Shown piece by piece: positions 45,095-57,800 of a stretch of DNA of 64,000 nucleotides. The stretch spans positions 1,364,001 to 1,428,000 of the forward strand of contig NC_133294.1 of the NCBI RefSeq assembly GCF_005239225.2, read 5' to 3'. Under the pieces are notes generated by a model. That model was not told where the DNA came from. It did not search any database and saw nothing but the letters and a program-made list of their open reading frames with translations. Numbering within the stretch: position 1 is the first letter of the stretch; every line of letters starts with the position of its first letter. This stretch comes from Populus alba (taxonomy: Eukaryota > Streptophyta > Magnoliopsida > Malpighiales > Salicaceae). Made by a program: the position numbers and the translations under genes.

Positions 45095-47119
45095 TGTCAT
45101 AACCCAATTTTTTAAAAAATAATAAAAAAGAATAAAATATATTCGAGAATGAGGTTTAAAAACAACACAAATTCAAAGTTCATGGATGGAATTATCAAAG
45201 GTTTGAGAATAATTTGGTTAGAAATTGAAGAATTTAAATATGTTGAGAAATTATTTAAAATTTTGGATAGTTTAATTAATGAAATTAGAAGAATTAATAA
45301 GTTTGAGGACTTAATTAAACTTTGATTTAATTATTAAATAAATTCAGGGACTTAATTGAACTTTATCCAAAAGGGCAAAATGTGAAAGAATTAATTAGGG
45401 ACCAAATTGAAATAATCCAGGAATTAAGGACTGTTTTGTAAACAGTGCACCAATTTAAGGATTTATTGAACGGTTTATCCAATAAAAGGGAAAATTAAAG
45501 AAATTTTTATTTGTTGTAGGGGTCCAATTGTGAAAATGTCCAAAGTTTCAGGGGTCTAACTGAAAATCCCCATTTTTCCCGAAACGTCGCCGTTGCTGGA
45601 AACAGCTGTGGTCGTCTTCTCCATCCCGGTTCAGCAGGCTGAAGATCTGCAACAAATTCGATCGATCATGGACCAGCCCATGATCCCGCTCGTGATTTGA
45701 ATAACAGTCCTATAAAGATGGGATTGATTTAGGGGGAAGCTCGAGCTCTATAAAAGGGGACAGAACATAAAAAAACAAAGCAAAAAAAGACCCAGGAAAG
45801 CAAACAAAAGACCCAGGAGGAGAAACCAAGTATAAACAGAGGAAGAAAACCCAGAAGGAAATCGAGACGAATAAACCCAGAAACAGAGAGCAATCAACCC
45901 AGAAAAACTAGAGCCAAAACAAAAAGCAAAACCCAGGAGATTGAACACGAAAAACCCAGCACAAACAGGGGAAGGCAGGGGCATTTTTTGGAGGAAGGGA
46001 GGTCAGCAACAGGGGAACAAAAGCGAGAATAAAAACGGAAGCAAAATAAAACAAAAGGCCTCAGCAACACAGAGGCATGAATTAGCCTTGCATTTGTCTT
46101 CGTTCCTGCACATAAAAGGAACAACCCAGAAATCAGTCAAAACAAATCCAGCTAGCGTCTTCATCATCTTCTTAGTTCCTTCAGCATCTCAAAAGTTACT
46201 GGAACACGAAAGCAATCGGTTAACACAGAAGCAAAGGAAAGCAGAAGAAGGAGCATAGGAGAAAAGGTAGTGTTGGCCAGCCAGAGCTTCACCATCATCT
46301 TCATCGCCTCGCAGAGCAGGTAAGGTCATTCCCCTTCATTTCTGTTTCTTCAAATTGGAGTTGCAATTGAACTGTGCGAAGGTAATTTAATTACCTTCGC
46401 ACAGTTCAAGGCACGCGTGAATTCACTTCACGCGTGCGTTTTGATGCAGCCCAGCCGGGCTGGCTGGGCCTAGCCCAGCCCATGTGGGCTGAGCGGGGCC
46501 CAGCCCCAAAAATAAAAAAGAAAAAATATATAAAAAAAATATAATTAAAAATTGTGTAGGATAAAAAAAATATTAATGTAAAATTTATGTTATTTTATTT
46601 TGTTTTGTTTTATTTAGCTACATTAAAAAATAAAATAATGTGTAGGCATAAAAAAGATAAATTGATTTTTATTTGTTATTCACTGACGCCAGAGTCAGGA
46701 ATAAAAAAAAAATGATGATTTTAAAATTATTTTTATAGCTACGTAATATGACCAACGCCAGGTTGGAAAATTCGTAGTTAAATATTCACTGGCGCCAGAG
46801 TCAAGAATATTATAAGCAAATTTTCATAGGCATATAATAATAAACATTTAGAAATTTAAGATGAAAACTAGCAATGCAGCCTGCCCTTAGGCAGGACGTT
46901 TAAGGGGGTGGATAATATCTTCCCTTTTACGTACACCAGTCCCGAACCATAGAAATCTCTGTTGACCAGTCAGGGTTCCTAGCTACCATAATACTAGGTG
47001 GCGACTCCTTAAACAAGAAGAATATTTCCATCAAAGAACAGGATGCCAGAAATCCGTTCTTTCCAAAGATTTAAATTAATTTTTTAAGGCCGCCCGCGAT
47101 GTCGTGGGGTGTGCCGACA
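45095..47119 (+). mobile_element. Solo LTR, family A
   Basis: 2025 bp from TGTCATAACCC to GTGCCGACA, flanked by GTAGG on both sides (45090-45094 and 47120-47124), with no interior. TATA box 45749-45756, CAG|GTAAGG at 46317-46325, hairpins 46372-46404 and 46411-46437, CGCCAGAGT motifs, and TGGCGACTCC at 46999-47008. It arose by recombination between the two LTRs of a full element. Confidence 0.93.
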
Positions 47120-47276
47120 GTAGGATTATTGGCAAAAGGAAAAGGAACACAAAGAATAATTTACTTCTTTTTTGCTTTGCAAATGGAAAAGGTCAATCTT
47201 GATTTCAAGCTGCAATGTTATGTTTTAACAAATGGAATACATTTTTTATACTGAACAAAGAAAAAACAATTGACAT

Positions 47277-47600
47277 TGTCGCACGTGTGCGGCGGCGCGG
47301 CGATCGTTCACCCTCCAAGCAAAATCAAAATATATTTATTCATGCTGGAAAAAAGGGAGAGACAAGGCAATTCTTGTCTCTACAAGTGAAAATATGACTG
47401 GGAGTCGCCACCTAAGTATTCGTGGTTACTAGGAACCTTAACTGGCTCTTTAGAGATCGGGTACGGGAGACTGGTTGCATAAAGGGAAGGGTATTAGCAC
47501 CCCAACTACGCCCTACCTAAGGTAGGCTGCATTGTTTTAATGTCTGATAAAATCTAAGATCGTGTTATGGTTTCTCATTGTTCAGAATACACATTACATG
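47277..47600 (-). mobile_element. LTR 3' end fragment on the minus strand, family B-like
   Basis: Read on the minus strand it ends GTGCGACA at 47277 and contains the U5 module in order: a CTTAGGTAGG phrase, a GGGGTGCTAATACCC phrase, GGTTCCTAGTAACC, then TGGCGACTCC (complement at 47401-47410). Sequence to about 47960 may also belong to it, including two copies of a CATTACRTGTAATGTCATACC-like unit near 47590 and 47664. Confidence 0.7.
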
Positions 47601-48249
47601 TAATGTCATACCCCAGGTTCTATTGTCAAAAAATAAAAGAATTAAATATCCATAATATGCATTACGTGTAATGTCATACCTAGGATACTAAGAGACAAAC
47701 AAAATAAAATTTTTTGTTGTTTTTGAAATTTTGGCCAATATTCTCTTGACTTTAATAAGCTGGTTATTAAAGCCAAAATGTATGCTAAAACATGGTTTTT
47801 TTTTTTGTGTATGAAACAATACAATATGATTTTTTAGCGTTTGAGCACTGGCCATATGCACAAAAAATATTTTTCTCCCTTTTTTCAATTTTTTGATTTT
47901 TTGAAAGTTTTGACGAAAAACCGGTATTTTATATCAGTTTTTGTATTTTTTAACAACATAAAATACCACCCAATATTTAATCAAAATGGACATAAAGAAC
48001 AAAGGCCTAATAAAGAAAGATGAGTCATTGAAAAAGTTTCACCAGAAACAAAGGAAGACCAAAATAAAGAAGAAGAAGAGCAAGAAATGTGTGGGGGGGG
48101 GGGAAAAAGAGGAGAAAAAAACTTCTGAAAATCACTAGCAATGCAAAAGAAACTGAAAGAGCAGAAACTTCTGAAAGTCACTAGCAATGCAAAAGACAGT
48201 GAAAGAGCACAAACTTCTGGATCGATATTGTGCATCATTAACTACTAAA

Positions 48250-49520
48250 AAAGGAGATCCCATTTGTTTACTGCAACTAGAAGGGAATTCAAAGAGATTG
48301 TGGAGCTGATAATAAAACAAGCATCCTCATACTATTGAACAGCGCCGATGAAATGAATCGGAGACATTTTGGATGTGGGCCGTCATGTTATCGCCAGAAA
48401 AAGATCTTGATATTGTGAAGGAAAAAGAAAAATACCAATGTATCGCCAGAATACGTCGAGTTGTTGATAAAAGCGGAAACACATTGTTGCACCATGTTGC
48501 AGATATGAAGAAAAACAGTGGAGTAAACCAAAGCCTGGGCCTGGCACTCCAACTTCAGGAGGATTGAAATGGTTTGAGGTTGAGCCCTTTTCATCCCTTT
48601 GTTCTTTACTAGATACAAGTTTTACAGAAACGTTAAACGGTAAAAAGAATCCTCTTCCAAGACGCGAGTAATAAAACTCGAACTTAATTAAGCTCGTCAG
48701 GCTGAACTAATTTTCATAACCAACTACTTAGGAAAAACTTCAATATTATTCACAAAAAAAAAAAAAACTATCTGCGCTCTAGTAATAACATTTCTGTAAT
48801 TCGGGTAGTTTTATTTGAGCACCAACAAATCAATTTATCTCCCATTATTGCAGCGATGAAAGAGGAAGATTCCTCCTCAATTATATCCCCGCTGTTCTGA
48901 ACAATGATGGAATGACAGCAAGAGAGTGCTTCGAAATTCGCACGAGAGCAACTGAAAACAAGCACAAAAATGGATCAAGGAAACAGCTCAGTCTTGTTCA
49001 ACTGTAGGCTGCACTTGGCTGCTGTTGTCTTTGCTGCTGCCTATACGGTGCCGGGAGGTTTATGATGAAAAAGGCAAGCCCAACTTCATCACTCTCCCTA
49101 TTTTCTGATTTTCACTGCCTCTGATCTTGTTGTCTTGTCTCCTTAGCAAGGCTCCTTGACTTCGCTTGTGGTGTTTCTCTCTTTGCTGACCTCTCCATTT
49201 GAGCTACAAGAATTCCACATCTCTCTTCCTTTCGAAAACTTGTTGTGGCTTCTCCTTCCTCTTCTTTTCTGTGTTAACGACCATGCTATCCTTTGGGCAA
49301 ACAATTTTGATACTCATTCAGACAGAGAGGAAGTTGACAACATTTACTTCTTTCCATTGCTTCATTCCTTCCTGTCTTAATATTTGGAATATTGAGCAAT
49401 TCCGTCTGTACGTCTCCTTTATGGGCTTTTACATTCAAAACATTCTCAAGAAAAACTGGATAAGCTCATCTATCGTTTCTTGGCCCTTTTCCTACAATGG
49501 AGGGAAAAGCTCGGTCCCAG
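48250..49520 (+). pseudogene. Ankyrin-repeat/PGG-domain relic (copy 3)
   Basis: Ordered fragments in different frames: ATRREFKEIVELIIKQ (ankyrin, about 48267), IARIRRVVDKSGNTLLHHVA (48440-48510), LALQLQED then a stop, KWIKET and SCSTV (about 48970), AAYTVPGG-like coding at about 49035-49060, then SLTSLVVFLSLLTSPFELQE (about 49150) and FSVLTTMLSFGQTILILIQT (about 49260) to about 49490. Many stops and frameshifts. The peptides around the PGG motif (DEKGKPNFI in frame) belong to a different branch of the family than copies 1 and 2. No functional product is possible. The minus-strand Copia inserted just downstream. Confidence 0.85.
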
Positions 49521-49665
49521 AAGAAGGAAAAAAGCTCGACTTGATTAATATTAGACTAAAGTGGCACAGAGGTTTTTCCTTTTTATTGTTGGTTTGGCAC
49601 CTCTACTATTGATCACTATATATTGAGTTGTTACAGAATGTTTGATTGTTCAATTTCGTGATATT

Positions 49666-49953
49666 TATTGAATATTGAAGTGTGAACTAAATTCTTCTTA
49701 TTCATTTAATGAATTGTTACAGTATTTATAGCATACCTAAGTGTAATCAACACGAATTCAGTTATAAATAACAAACTTCTGTAACAGAATGCTAACTGAA
49801 TGTAACCGCCTGCCATGCTTACTATAACAGCTTCTATTCAACACGTTCTTAACTTAATAATGCAACAGCGTTAGTCATTTCTTCATGCATACAATATCTT
49901 CATTGTGTGAAGCTGCAAGCTGTAGACGTCTGTGTTACTGAATATATTCAATA
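49666..49953 (-). repeat. 3' LTR of the minus-strand Copia
   Basis: 49666-49885 matches 54623-54839 almost throughout (TATTGAATATTGAAGTGTGA to the CTTCA end). The further stretch to about 49953 lies between that match and the purine tract and so belongs to U3. It has no counterpart at the other end. Confidence 0.8.
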
Positions 49954-49969
49954 CGCCCCCCTCAAGATG

Positions 49970-51307
49970 AGAGTCGATGAACATTTTCGTCAGGGAGATA
50001 AACTGTTATGAACACTCATCTTGGATAAAAAGGATGAAAATGAGATGAACCAAGAGCTTTGGTAAAATATCAGCCAACTGGTGTTGAGAAGAAACGTGGA
50101 AAGAAAGGCGAAGAACACCAGATTGAATTTTCTCACGAACACATGACAATCAATGTCAATGTGTTTGGTACGCTCATTGGAAAACAGGATTTTTGCAGCA
50201 ATGTGAAAGAGCAGCTTTACTATCACAATAAAGGAGAGCAGGTTGTAGTGTAATGGTGTAAGTCAGTGAGAAGGGTGTGAAGCCACACAATTTTCACAGC
50301 AGTAGACGCCATGGCTCTTCTTGTACTCAGCCTCAGTAGAAGAACGAGAGACTATAGTTTGTTTTTGGATTTCCACGAAATCAAAGAATTATCTAGAAAG
50401 ACACAATAGCTGTGACTGAGCGGGCTCAAGAGTCCAAGCAACCACCAGTCTGATCACTCACAGAAATGCTTTCAGTATGGAGGCTAGTGTAATGTCGAAC
50501 TATGTAGAGGACTGCAAGACCATGCCCTCTTGAGCCCATCGGAGAGCGTCTTCCAATTATATCTCTGGACTTTAGAACTTGAGAGGCGGGTTCCTGCATC
50601 AAGATGATTATAGGGAGGTTACTGTTCCGTGGCTTGTCCATAAATTGACTTAAAACCTAAACAAACAAAAGAAATATCGGGTCTTACTGAGATGAGATAA
50701 AGTAATCTTCCAATAAGATGTCTGTTAGAACGTTAGCATCACCTAAGAGTTGGCCAGAGTCTCTAGAAAATTTCACATTTTCAGTGATATATTTCATAGG
50801 AACTTTATGGCCCGTTTTGGAAGCCAAGACAATACCAGTAGTCTCAAAGTATTGTCCAAGGCATACTTGTGCTGACAAAAGGGCAAGGAAATCCCAAGCT
50901 CACTGCGCAGCTATTTCCAACCCAAGAAAAATTACTTCAACGGACCAAGGTCTTTAAGCTTAAATCTGTCGTTAAGCATGTGAATGAAGATGGAAACAGT
51001 AACTTAATTATCACTTGCAACAACGATATCATCAACATAAACTAATAGAGCAAGAAAGGAATCTGTCAAAGATCGAGTGAACAAAGTGTAATCAGCCTTG
51101 GACTGCACAAAACCAAATTCAAGCAAGGCAGAAGAAAATTTGGCAAACCATTACCGCGAAGATTGCTTTAAACCATAGAGTGATTTATGTAGCCAGCAGA
51201 CCTTGGACCCCCCCCGCTTTAGAAAAACCAGGTGGCAATGTCATGTATACTTCTTCAGCTAAATCACCATGAAGAAAAGCATTATTCACGTCCAATTGAT
51301 GAAGATG
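49970..51307 (-). pseudogene. Copia RT and downstream region, degenerate
   Basis: Continues the pol frame after the TAG at 51306-51308. Readable RT pieces include [18 protein letters not shown] (about 51240-51300) and the catalytic VYVDDIVVA (about 51018-51043). A run of seven C near 51210 shifts the frame, and further stops follow. The RNase H part is not clearly readable. No active enzyme is possible. Confidence 0.8.
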
Positions 51308-53275
51308 CTAGTGTTTGACAACAGCAACTGCTAAAAGGGTTCTGACAGTGGTGAGCTTAGCCACAGGAGAGAAAGTATCATAATAATCCAACCCTTCACA
51401 CTGATTATACCCCTTTGCAACAAGCCTAGCTTTATACCTCTCCAAAGTGCCATCAGATTTTAACTTGACTTTATAAACCCATTTGCATCCAATAGTGTGT
51501 TTATATGCAGGAAGATCAACAACAGTCCATGTGTTATTCAATTCAAGAGCTTTGATTTCAGTATCCATAGCATCACACCATTCCTTACTACGGATAGCTT
51601 GAGTATAGGAAGTAGGCTCAGTAAGAGCAGAGACAGAAAGGCTAAAACATTTCTGAGCAGGAGAAAGATGAGAGTATGAAAGGACGGATGAAAGAGTATA
51701 AGGAATACATGAAGCTGAAGAGGAAGGTGCAGGTGCTGAAGAGGAGGTGGCAATATGACAATGATAGTCATGCAAATATCCAGGTTTGTGTTTTATCCTA
51801 GAAGACCTCCTGCATGGCTGAGAAATGAGCTCAGAAGGGGATGGTAGAAGTAGTGCTAAGTCAGAATATAGAGGAGGGGAAGGTAAGGTAGAATTGGAGG
51901 GTGAGGGAGTAACAGATTGAAAAATAGAAGAATGGGAAGGCATTGGAGCATTGTAAGGAGCTACTAATTCATGTAGGGGGAAAGATAAGGGAAGAACAGA
52001 ATCAGTAGAAGAAATAGGATGTGTGAGTGCAAACGGAAAGATAGTTTCATGGAATATGACATTGCGGGAGACAAAAACATTATGTTTATGTAAATCATAG
52101 AGTTTGTATCCCTTGATGTGAGAAGGATATCCAAGAAATATACATGGTTTAGCTCTAGTATCGAATTTATGTCTATGTCTAAGTAAAGTAGAGGCATAGC
52201 AGAGGCATCCAAACACTTTCAAATGACAATAGGATGGACGAGAATGGAACAAAGTTTCATAAGGTGATTTGTTGTGTAAGACTGGAGTGGGAATGTGGTT
52301 GATTAAATGTACTGCAGTAAGCACACAATCTCCCCAAAATGGTAAGGATAAATGAGATTGAAACCGAAGGGATCGAGCAACGTTCAGAATATGTTGGTGT
52401 TTGCGTTCAACAGTGGAGTTTTGCTGAGGGGTTTCAACACAGCTCAGTTGATGGATTACACCCTTCGATGCATAAAATTGATGCATATGAAATTCAACAC
52501 CATTATCTGATCGGAGGGACTTTATTGTGGCATTGAATTGTGTCTCAACCATAGTAAAAAAAGATTGAATATAAGTGTTGGTTTGAGACTTATTGTCTAA
52601 AAGGTGAATCCATGTGAATCTGCTATAATCATCTACAATAGTTAGAAAATAGGAAGAACCACTAATGGACTTAGTAGAAAAGGGGCCCCAAAGATCACAG
52701 TGAATGAGATCAAACGGTTTTGCAGAATGCGTAAGGCTGTGAGGAAAGGATAAACGGTGTTGTTTAGCCAATGGGCAAATGCTGCAATTTGTATTAGATT
52801 CATGTAACACTTGAGGGATTACATGAGAGAGTAATTTCAAGGGAAAATCTGAAGGGTGGCCTAATCTGTAATGCCATAGACTATTGTTTACAGAATGAAC
52901 AAAGAAACTAGCAGGGGCTAGATCAGTGATTGGAGGCTGAAACATGGGTGGAACAGGATTGAAACACAGAGAAGTTCTAGATAAAGCAGAAACTGGAAGT
53001 TGCAGCAAATGATATAAACCTCCAGCTTCTTTACCCACACCAATCGTTCTCCAGCTTGTAATGGTCTGAACAAAACAGAATTTGGGTAAGAAAATGACAC
53101 AGCATTGTAAGGTTTGAATCAACTTGCTGACCGATATCAAATTGAAAGAAAAAGAAGGAATACAAAGCACGTCTGTTAAGATAAAGGAGGCTGAAATCTT
53201 AATGGTACTGATGTGAGTAACTGAAGCATGTTCTCCATTAGGCAATCTTACTGTTTTAGAAACAACAGAAGTGAT
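51308..53275 (-). pseudogene. Copia integrase and start of RT
   Basis: Open frame in phase with gag. Integrase zinc region (WHYRLGHPS ... CSICPLAKQHR), the DDE core with HCDLWGPF, SDNGVEFHMH and STVERKHQHIL, the C-terminal FLGYPSHIKGYKLYD, then the RT start (WTVVDLPAYKHTIGCKWVYK, LVAKGYNQ). It ends at a TAG. Integrase residues look intact; the whole polyprotein does not. Confidence 0.88.
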
Positions 53276-54523
53276 CTATATGAAAAATGATGTGGAACAA
53301 ATCATATGATCTGTAGCTCCAATATCAATTATCCAAGGAGTTTTGATAGAATTTGCAAGAGGAGTTGATTGAGTGATTGACAAGGCAGATGCAAAAACAG
53401 AATGTTTTGGATCTAGAGTAGATAGTTGAGAGATATTAGAAGGAGTACCTGCACGTTTCATAGTGAGTGAACTATCACCTTGAGTAAGAGTTTCTGATTC
53501 TGGATTGGCAGATGAGGAAACTTGATTGACAGAAGAGTCAAGTTTTGAGATGGATGGTTTGAGCATCTCCATGAATTGCTGACATTGTGCATAGGTAATA
53601 GGCAGCTGAGAGGCAGTGGTTTCAGAAACCTGATGAACACTGTGAGGTACATTCTTTCCTTTGGTAAACTTGTAACCAGGTGGAAATCCATGAAGTCTGT
53701 AGCACTTTTCAACAGTATGGCCAGAAACACCACAGTGAGAACATATAGATCGATCTTTGCGGGGATAAGAAGGTCGGTTTCCAGCAAAACGAGTTGGAGG
53801 TATTGTCATAGTAAGTAAAGCAGTGGTGTTTGGATTGAAAGAAGTGCTAGAAGATGAAATCATTCGTTGCCTCTCTTCTTGAACAATAAGTAAAAAAACT
53901 TTGTTGAAGGATGGCAGTGGATCAATCAGCAAAATTTGTCCTCGAATATGTGAAAAATTCTCGTTCAATCCCATGAGGAATTGATAAACATGTTGCTGAT
54001 GATGATATGATAGAATAGTCTTCAATGCTCCACATGTGCATGTAGGGATTGGTTGATGATTGCCCAATTCATCCCATAAACCTTTCATAGTAGTAAAATA
54101 TGCACTTACAGAATTATTGTCCTGTGACATAGACGAGATAGATTTTTGAAGCTGAAAAATACGTGGTCCATTATGCTGAGAAAACGTTTCCTGAAGATCG
54201 TTCCAAATGTCAGATGCATCATCAATGTAGATAATGCTGTTGGCAATCTCTGTTGAAATAGAATTCAACAGCCACGAGAGAACCATGTTGTTGCAACGAG
54301 TCCATGCCAACCCTTGAGTGTCAGATAGATTGGATGGTTTAGGCAGAGTACCATTGACAAAATGGAGTTTGTTCTTGGCTGATAAATCCATCATCATTGC
54401 CCTCTTCCATGAGTTGTAATTTTCACCATTGAGCTGCTTGGAAACGATCATGGTTCCAGGACTGTCACCATGATGCAGAAAGAAAGGATTGGAAGGATCC
54501 ATTTCTGAGGTAGTTCCAGCCAT
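53276..54523 (-). pseudogene. Copia Gag and protease start
   Basis: 415 codons from MAGTTSEMDPSNPFFLHHGD. Copia Gag (NYNSWKRAMMMDL, ISEIANSI-like segments), then the knuckle CSHCGVSGHTVEKC at about residues 261-274 and a protease motif DIGATDH near residue 400, where the family has DTGA. One in-frame TAG at 53276-53278 separates it from the integrase part; the frame continues unchanged beyond it. Confidence 0.88.
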
Positions 54524-54610
54524 TGCCAGAAAGTAAAGAGAAAGAATGCAGAAAAGAGAATGAAGAAGATAAAGAAACTTGAGAGTGCGGAAAAAAAAAT
54601 CAGAGAGAAT

Positions 54611-54622
54611 GCTCTGATACCA
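54611..54622 (-). other. Primer binding site of the minus-strand Copia
   Basis: Complement of TGGTATCAGAGC, directly next to the 5' LTR. Confidence 0.88.
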
Positions 54623-54839
54623 TATTGAATATTGAAGTGTGAACTAAATTCTTCTTATTCATTTAATGAATTGTTACAGTATTTATAGTATTACCTAAGT
54701 GTAATCAACAGAATCAGTTATAAATAACAAACTTTGTAACAAAATGTAACTGAATGTAACCGCTTGGCATGCTTACTATAACAGCTTCTATTCAACACGT
54801 TCTTAACTTAATAATGCAACAACGTTAGTCGTTTCTTCA
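54623..54839 (-). repeat. 5' LTR of the minus-strand Copia
   Basis: 217 bp aligned with 49666-49885, with scattered substitutions and short indels (for example TAGCATACC against TAGTATTACC), so the insertion is older than the Copia at 6519. Confidence 0.9.
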
Positions 54840-54844
54840 ATATT

Positions 54845-55829
54845 TATGAGGTTGCGCTATCTTCAATGATGGCCTTAGAAGTCAGTATGTGTTATATATA
54901 GTGTGTAATAGGTTCTGGTATGAAGTTAGGACTAAAATCTTGCTTCAATCGGTTACTTGTAGTAAAATTGGGTGTAAGTTTATGGTTATTATTATTAATG
55001 GATATCTCTCTTCGATTTTTTCAATCACCTACAAGTTTGTTTTCTCAATCAGCTTGAGGGGGATTATTTATTGTATTCCACGGCACTACAAGGTATTGCA
55101 AGGATCTTGATACAAGAGATTTTGATCAATTCGAAATAGATTTATTGTATTTAGATTATATGGGTACCATAGTATATATAGACAAGTTCAAACCTGGAAA
55201 GAGATAAATTCACCAAACAACTTATCTGACGAAAATATCTATAATTTTTTAATTTAATTATTTAATATGTCTTAAACTTTTTTCGAAGATTCTTTATGCT
55301 GTTTTTATAGTGTTAGCTGGATATAACCACCAAAGCTCAAATTACCCTTCAAATTAGGCTCAAAGTTGCTCTTTTATTTAATTTTATTATTTTCCTAGTT
55401 AATTTTCGAAAATTTTAACATGATATCTAGTGTTTATGGTATTTTTTTATTTGAATTAGAATTAGAATTCTGATTGTTTTTGCTTTTAAAAGTCAATTTA
55501 AAACCTATTTAAAAGGTTGTGATATCCATTTTGAAAGCAACCTATTAGAAAAAAAAAATCAATAATATCACTAATTGGTGTGCTGACATATCTTTTGCAC
55601 CTATATTTTTTACGTCTCCATAATTGCATGACACATGCCTCAAAGTTGTCATGCATCAAAGGCTTGCACACAATGCACAACCATGGCTAACTAATGGTTT
55701 ATCCTCTGTAAAAAAGCACTAGATAGAATTGATGATCATCGATTCCTCCACTAATAATACACGTTCTTTTCCAAGAAGAAAGTTCAAAGACTAGGTTTAT
55801 AAATACACTTAGTCCATATCTAACTTGGT
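54845..55829. other. Intergenic sequence, nothing recognised
   Basis: AT-rich, short frames only. No repeat partner or domain is visible. Confidence 0.5.
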
Positions 55830-56645
55830 TTATATTAGATCATGGACTGAGTGATGCTAGTTATGATAGTCGTCTAATATGTAAGAAGTATTTTATCTTA
55901 AAGAAATAGACTGAAAGAGAACTTATATATTGTTAAATCCATGATGAAACCTCTTGGTCTAGGATATCAAAAACTTGACATGTATCCAAACCTTTACATG
56001 TTATACTACTCTAAAAATGCAGATTTTACAAAGTACAAAACTTGTGAGCATTCTCAATATAAATCCAAAACTAGTAAGGGAAGGACTCTTATCGCACATA
56101 AAAAACTAAGATACTTTCCAATCACTCCAACGCTGCAAAGCTTATTCATGTCTTCAAAGACTTTTAAGCACATGATATGGTGGATATTGAGTCATGGCGC
56201 ACCCTTCCAATGGTGAAGCTAGGAAACAATTACGTCTTGGGTTATGTACAGATTGATTCAATCTATTGGGTCATTTTTTGCACCTTATTCTTGTTGGCTA
56301 GTGATACTCACAGTTTACAACTTGCCATCGGGGATGTGTATAAGGCTAGAGTTCATGTACTTAGTTGGGTTATATTTGATCCTAATATATAGTTTAGGTA
56401 GAAATATAGATATTTATCTTCGACCGTTGATTGATAAGTTGAGTCAATTTTGGTTATTTAATACTTTGATGTATGATGTCTCAAGGAAGCAAAATTTTCT
56501 GAAGAAGGCAATTTTGATATGGACTATCAATGACTTTCTTGTGTATGAGATGGTTTCTGATTGGAGCACGAATAAAAAATTAGCATGTCCATACTATATA
56601 AACAATAAAAAGACCTTCACCTTAACAAATGCGGTAAAGCATTGA
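55830..56645 (+). pseudogene. Relic of a second CACTA TNP2 transposase
   Basis: Starts near SDHGLSDASYDS, then MMKPLGLGYQKLDMYPN, LRYFPITPTLQSLFMSS, then after frameshifts NLPSGMCIRLEFMYL, NIDIYLRPLIDKLSQF, YDVSRKQNF and KLACPYYINNKKTFTLTN. Colinear with 14190-15030 of the CACTA element but far more diverged, with Cys to Tyr and other changes expected from C-to-T or G-to-A mutation. No CACTA ends are seen nearby. Confidence 0.85.
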
Positions 56646-56647
56646 TA

Positions 56648-57795
56648 AGGGAATTTTTAGCATGTATATTTTCCACTTTTCATGCTTGATTTTTAAATAT
56701 TTTGGATATGTTGCACAAGACAATTAGAGTTTTGAGTTTCTTTTTGAACTATTGACCTCGTGGGAAATTAATGTGCATTCAGATCTTAGGTTACTGAACA
56801 AGCAGAGCCCGGTAGTAAAACTGAACAGTGATTCATTATGTGTTGCAAAGAAGTTATACAATTTAGTTCTAGATGTTTGTAACCATTTTCAAATATCTGA
56901 GATGAAGGTCTACAAAACATATGAAGGGCATATAACTCAGTTTTGTTGTTTCGAAGCCCAAAAAGCGAGTTGAAAAACAAGGATTGAACCAGCCCGAAAT
57001 TCCTGCACTGCAAAGACTGTTTCGGTTTATGGCCCTTATCTCAATGTTCAGACGTCCAAAAATTGCAAGATCAGCTTGGTTGGAAAGAAAATTGTATTCT
57101 CTACAATTTCTCCAGAAATAGAGATCTTTGAATTCACACGTTTTCTACCTCAAATCGGGCCTGCAATGTCTGAGTAGGAAGGAATTCAATGCAGAAAAGG
57201 AAACTTTCCTCATTACTGCAGGGGTAGAAAAGCCACAATATAAAAGAGGATAAGGGGATCTGAAAACAGGGGATTGAAGACACGTAGAAACCCTACAACA
57301 TAAGAAAGAAAAAAAGAGGAGGCGGCACGAAGGGGAACAAAAGAGGGGCAGAGGCAAAATTATTGAAAACCTGGTGGACACCTATCTTTTCAACGGAAAT
57401 TCTCTGCTTTTGAGTGATGTTCATCGTATCAAGTTTGTTTCTCTTTAATTTAACTATGGAGTAGACTTTTATTCTGGGATTTTTTATGTAACCTTACTAT
57501 GATTATGTGAACAATTTCTTCGATTGAATTATTACATTAAGATGTTGAGTATTTCATTCTATGTGTAATGCTTGTGTGTGTTTGGCCAACATCTGCATGA
57601 TTTAGAATTCAATTTGAAACTGAGAAGTGATAATTGTTTTAGCTATTGTTTGAAATACCATAAGAAATTTATAGGATAGAGATATCCTAAGAACTTTTGT
57701 ATTCATTACAGGTTTTACAGTACTTAATAAATTTCGACAAGTTCAAAACTTTCATAGAATATATGAAATTTGTTTGTCAAAATAATTTATTGATG
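56648..57795. other. Unclassified stretch, possibly part of an LTR
   Basis: Contains phrases typical of plant LTR leaders (GAAACCCTACAACATAAG and a following AG-rich run at about 57285-57345) but no duplicate copy exists in the window, so I do not assign it. Confidence 0.35.
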
Positions 57796-57800
57796 CTCGA

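Larger units (their letters stand above)
49666..54839 (-). mobile_element. Decayed Copia element on the minus strand
   Basis: Flanked by ATATT (49661-49665 and 54840-54844). The 5' LTR is at the right (54623-54839) and the 3' LTR at the left (49666 to about 49953). Primer site GCTCTGATACCA (complement of TGGTATCAGAGC) abuts the 5' LTR at 54611-54622; a purine tract (complement of ACGCCCCCCTC) lies at 49952-49965. Gag, protease, integrase and RT pieces follow in order. The 5' LTR lacks about 70 bp that the 3' LTR has at its outer U3 end. Confidence 0.92.

Noticed and set aside
47215..47397. Short frame next to the solo LTR
   Set aside because: Crosses the end of a minus-strand LTR fragment and matches nothing.
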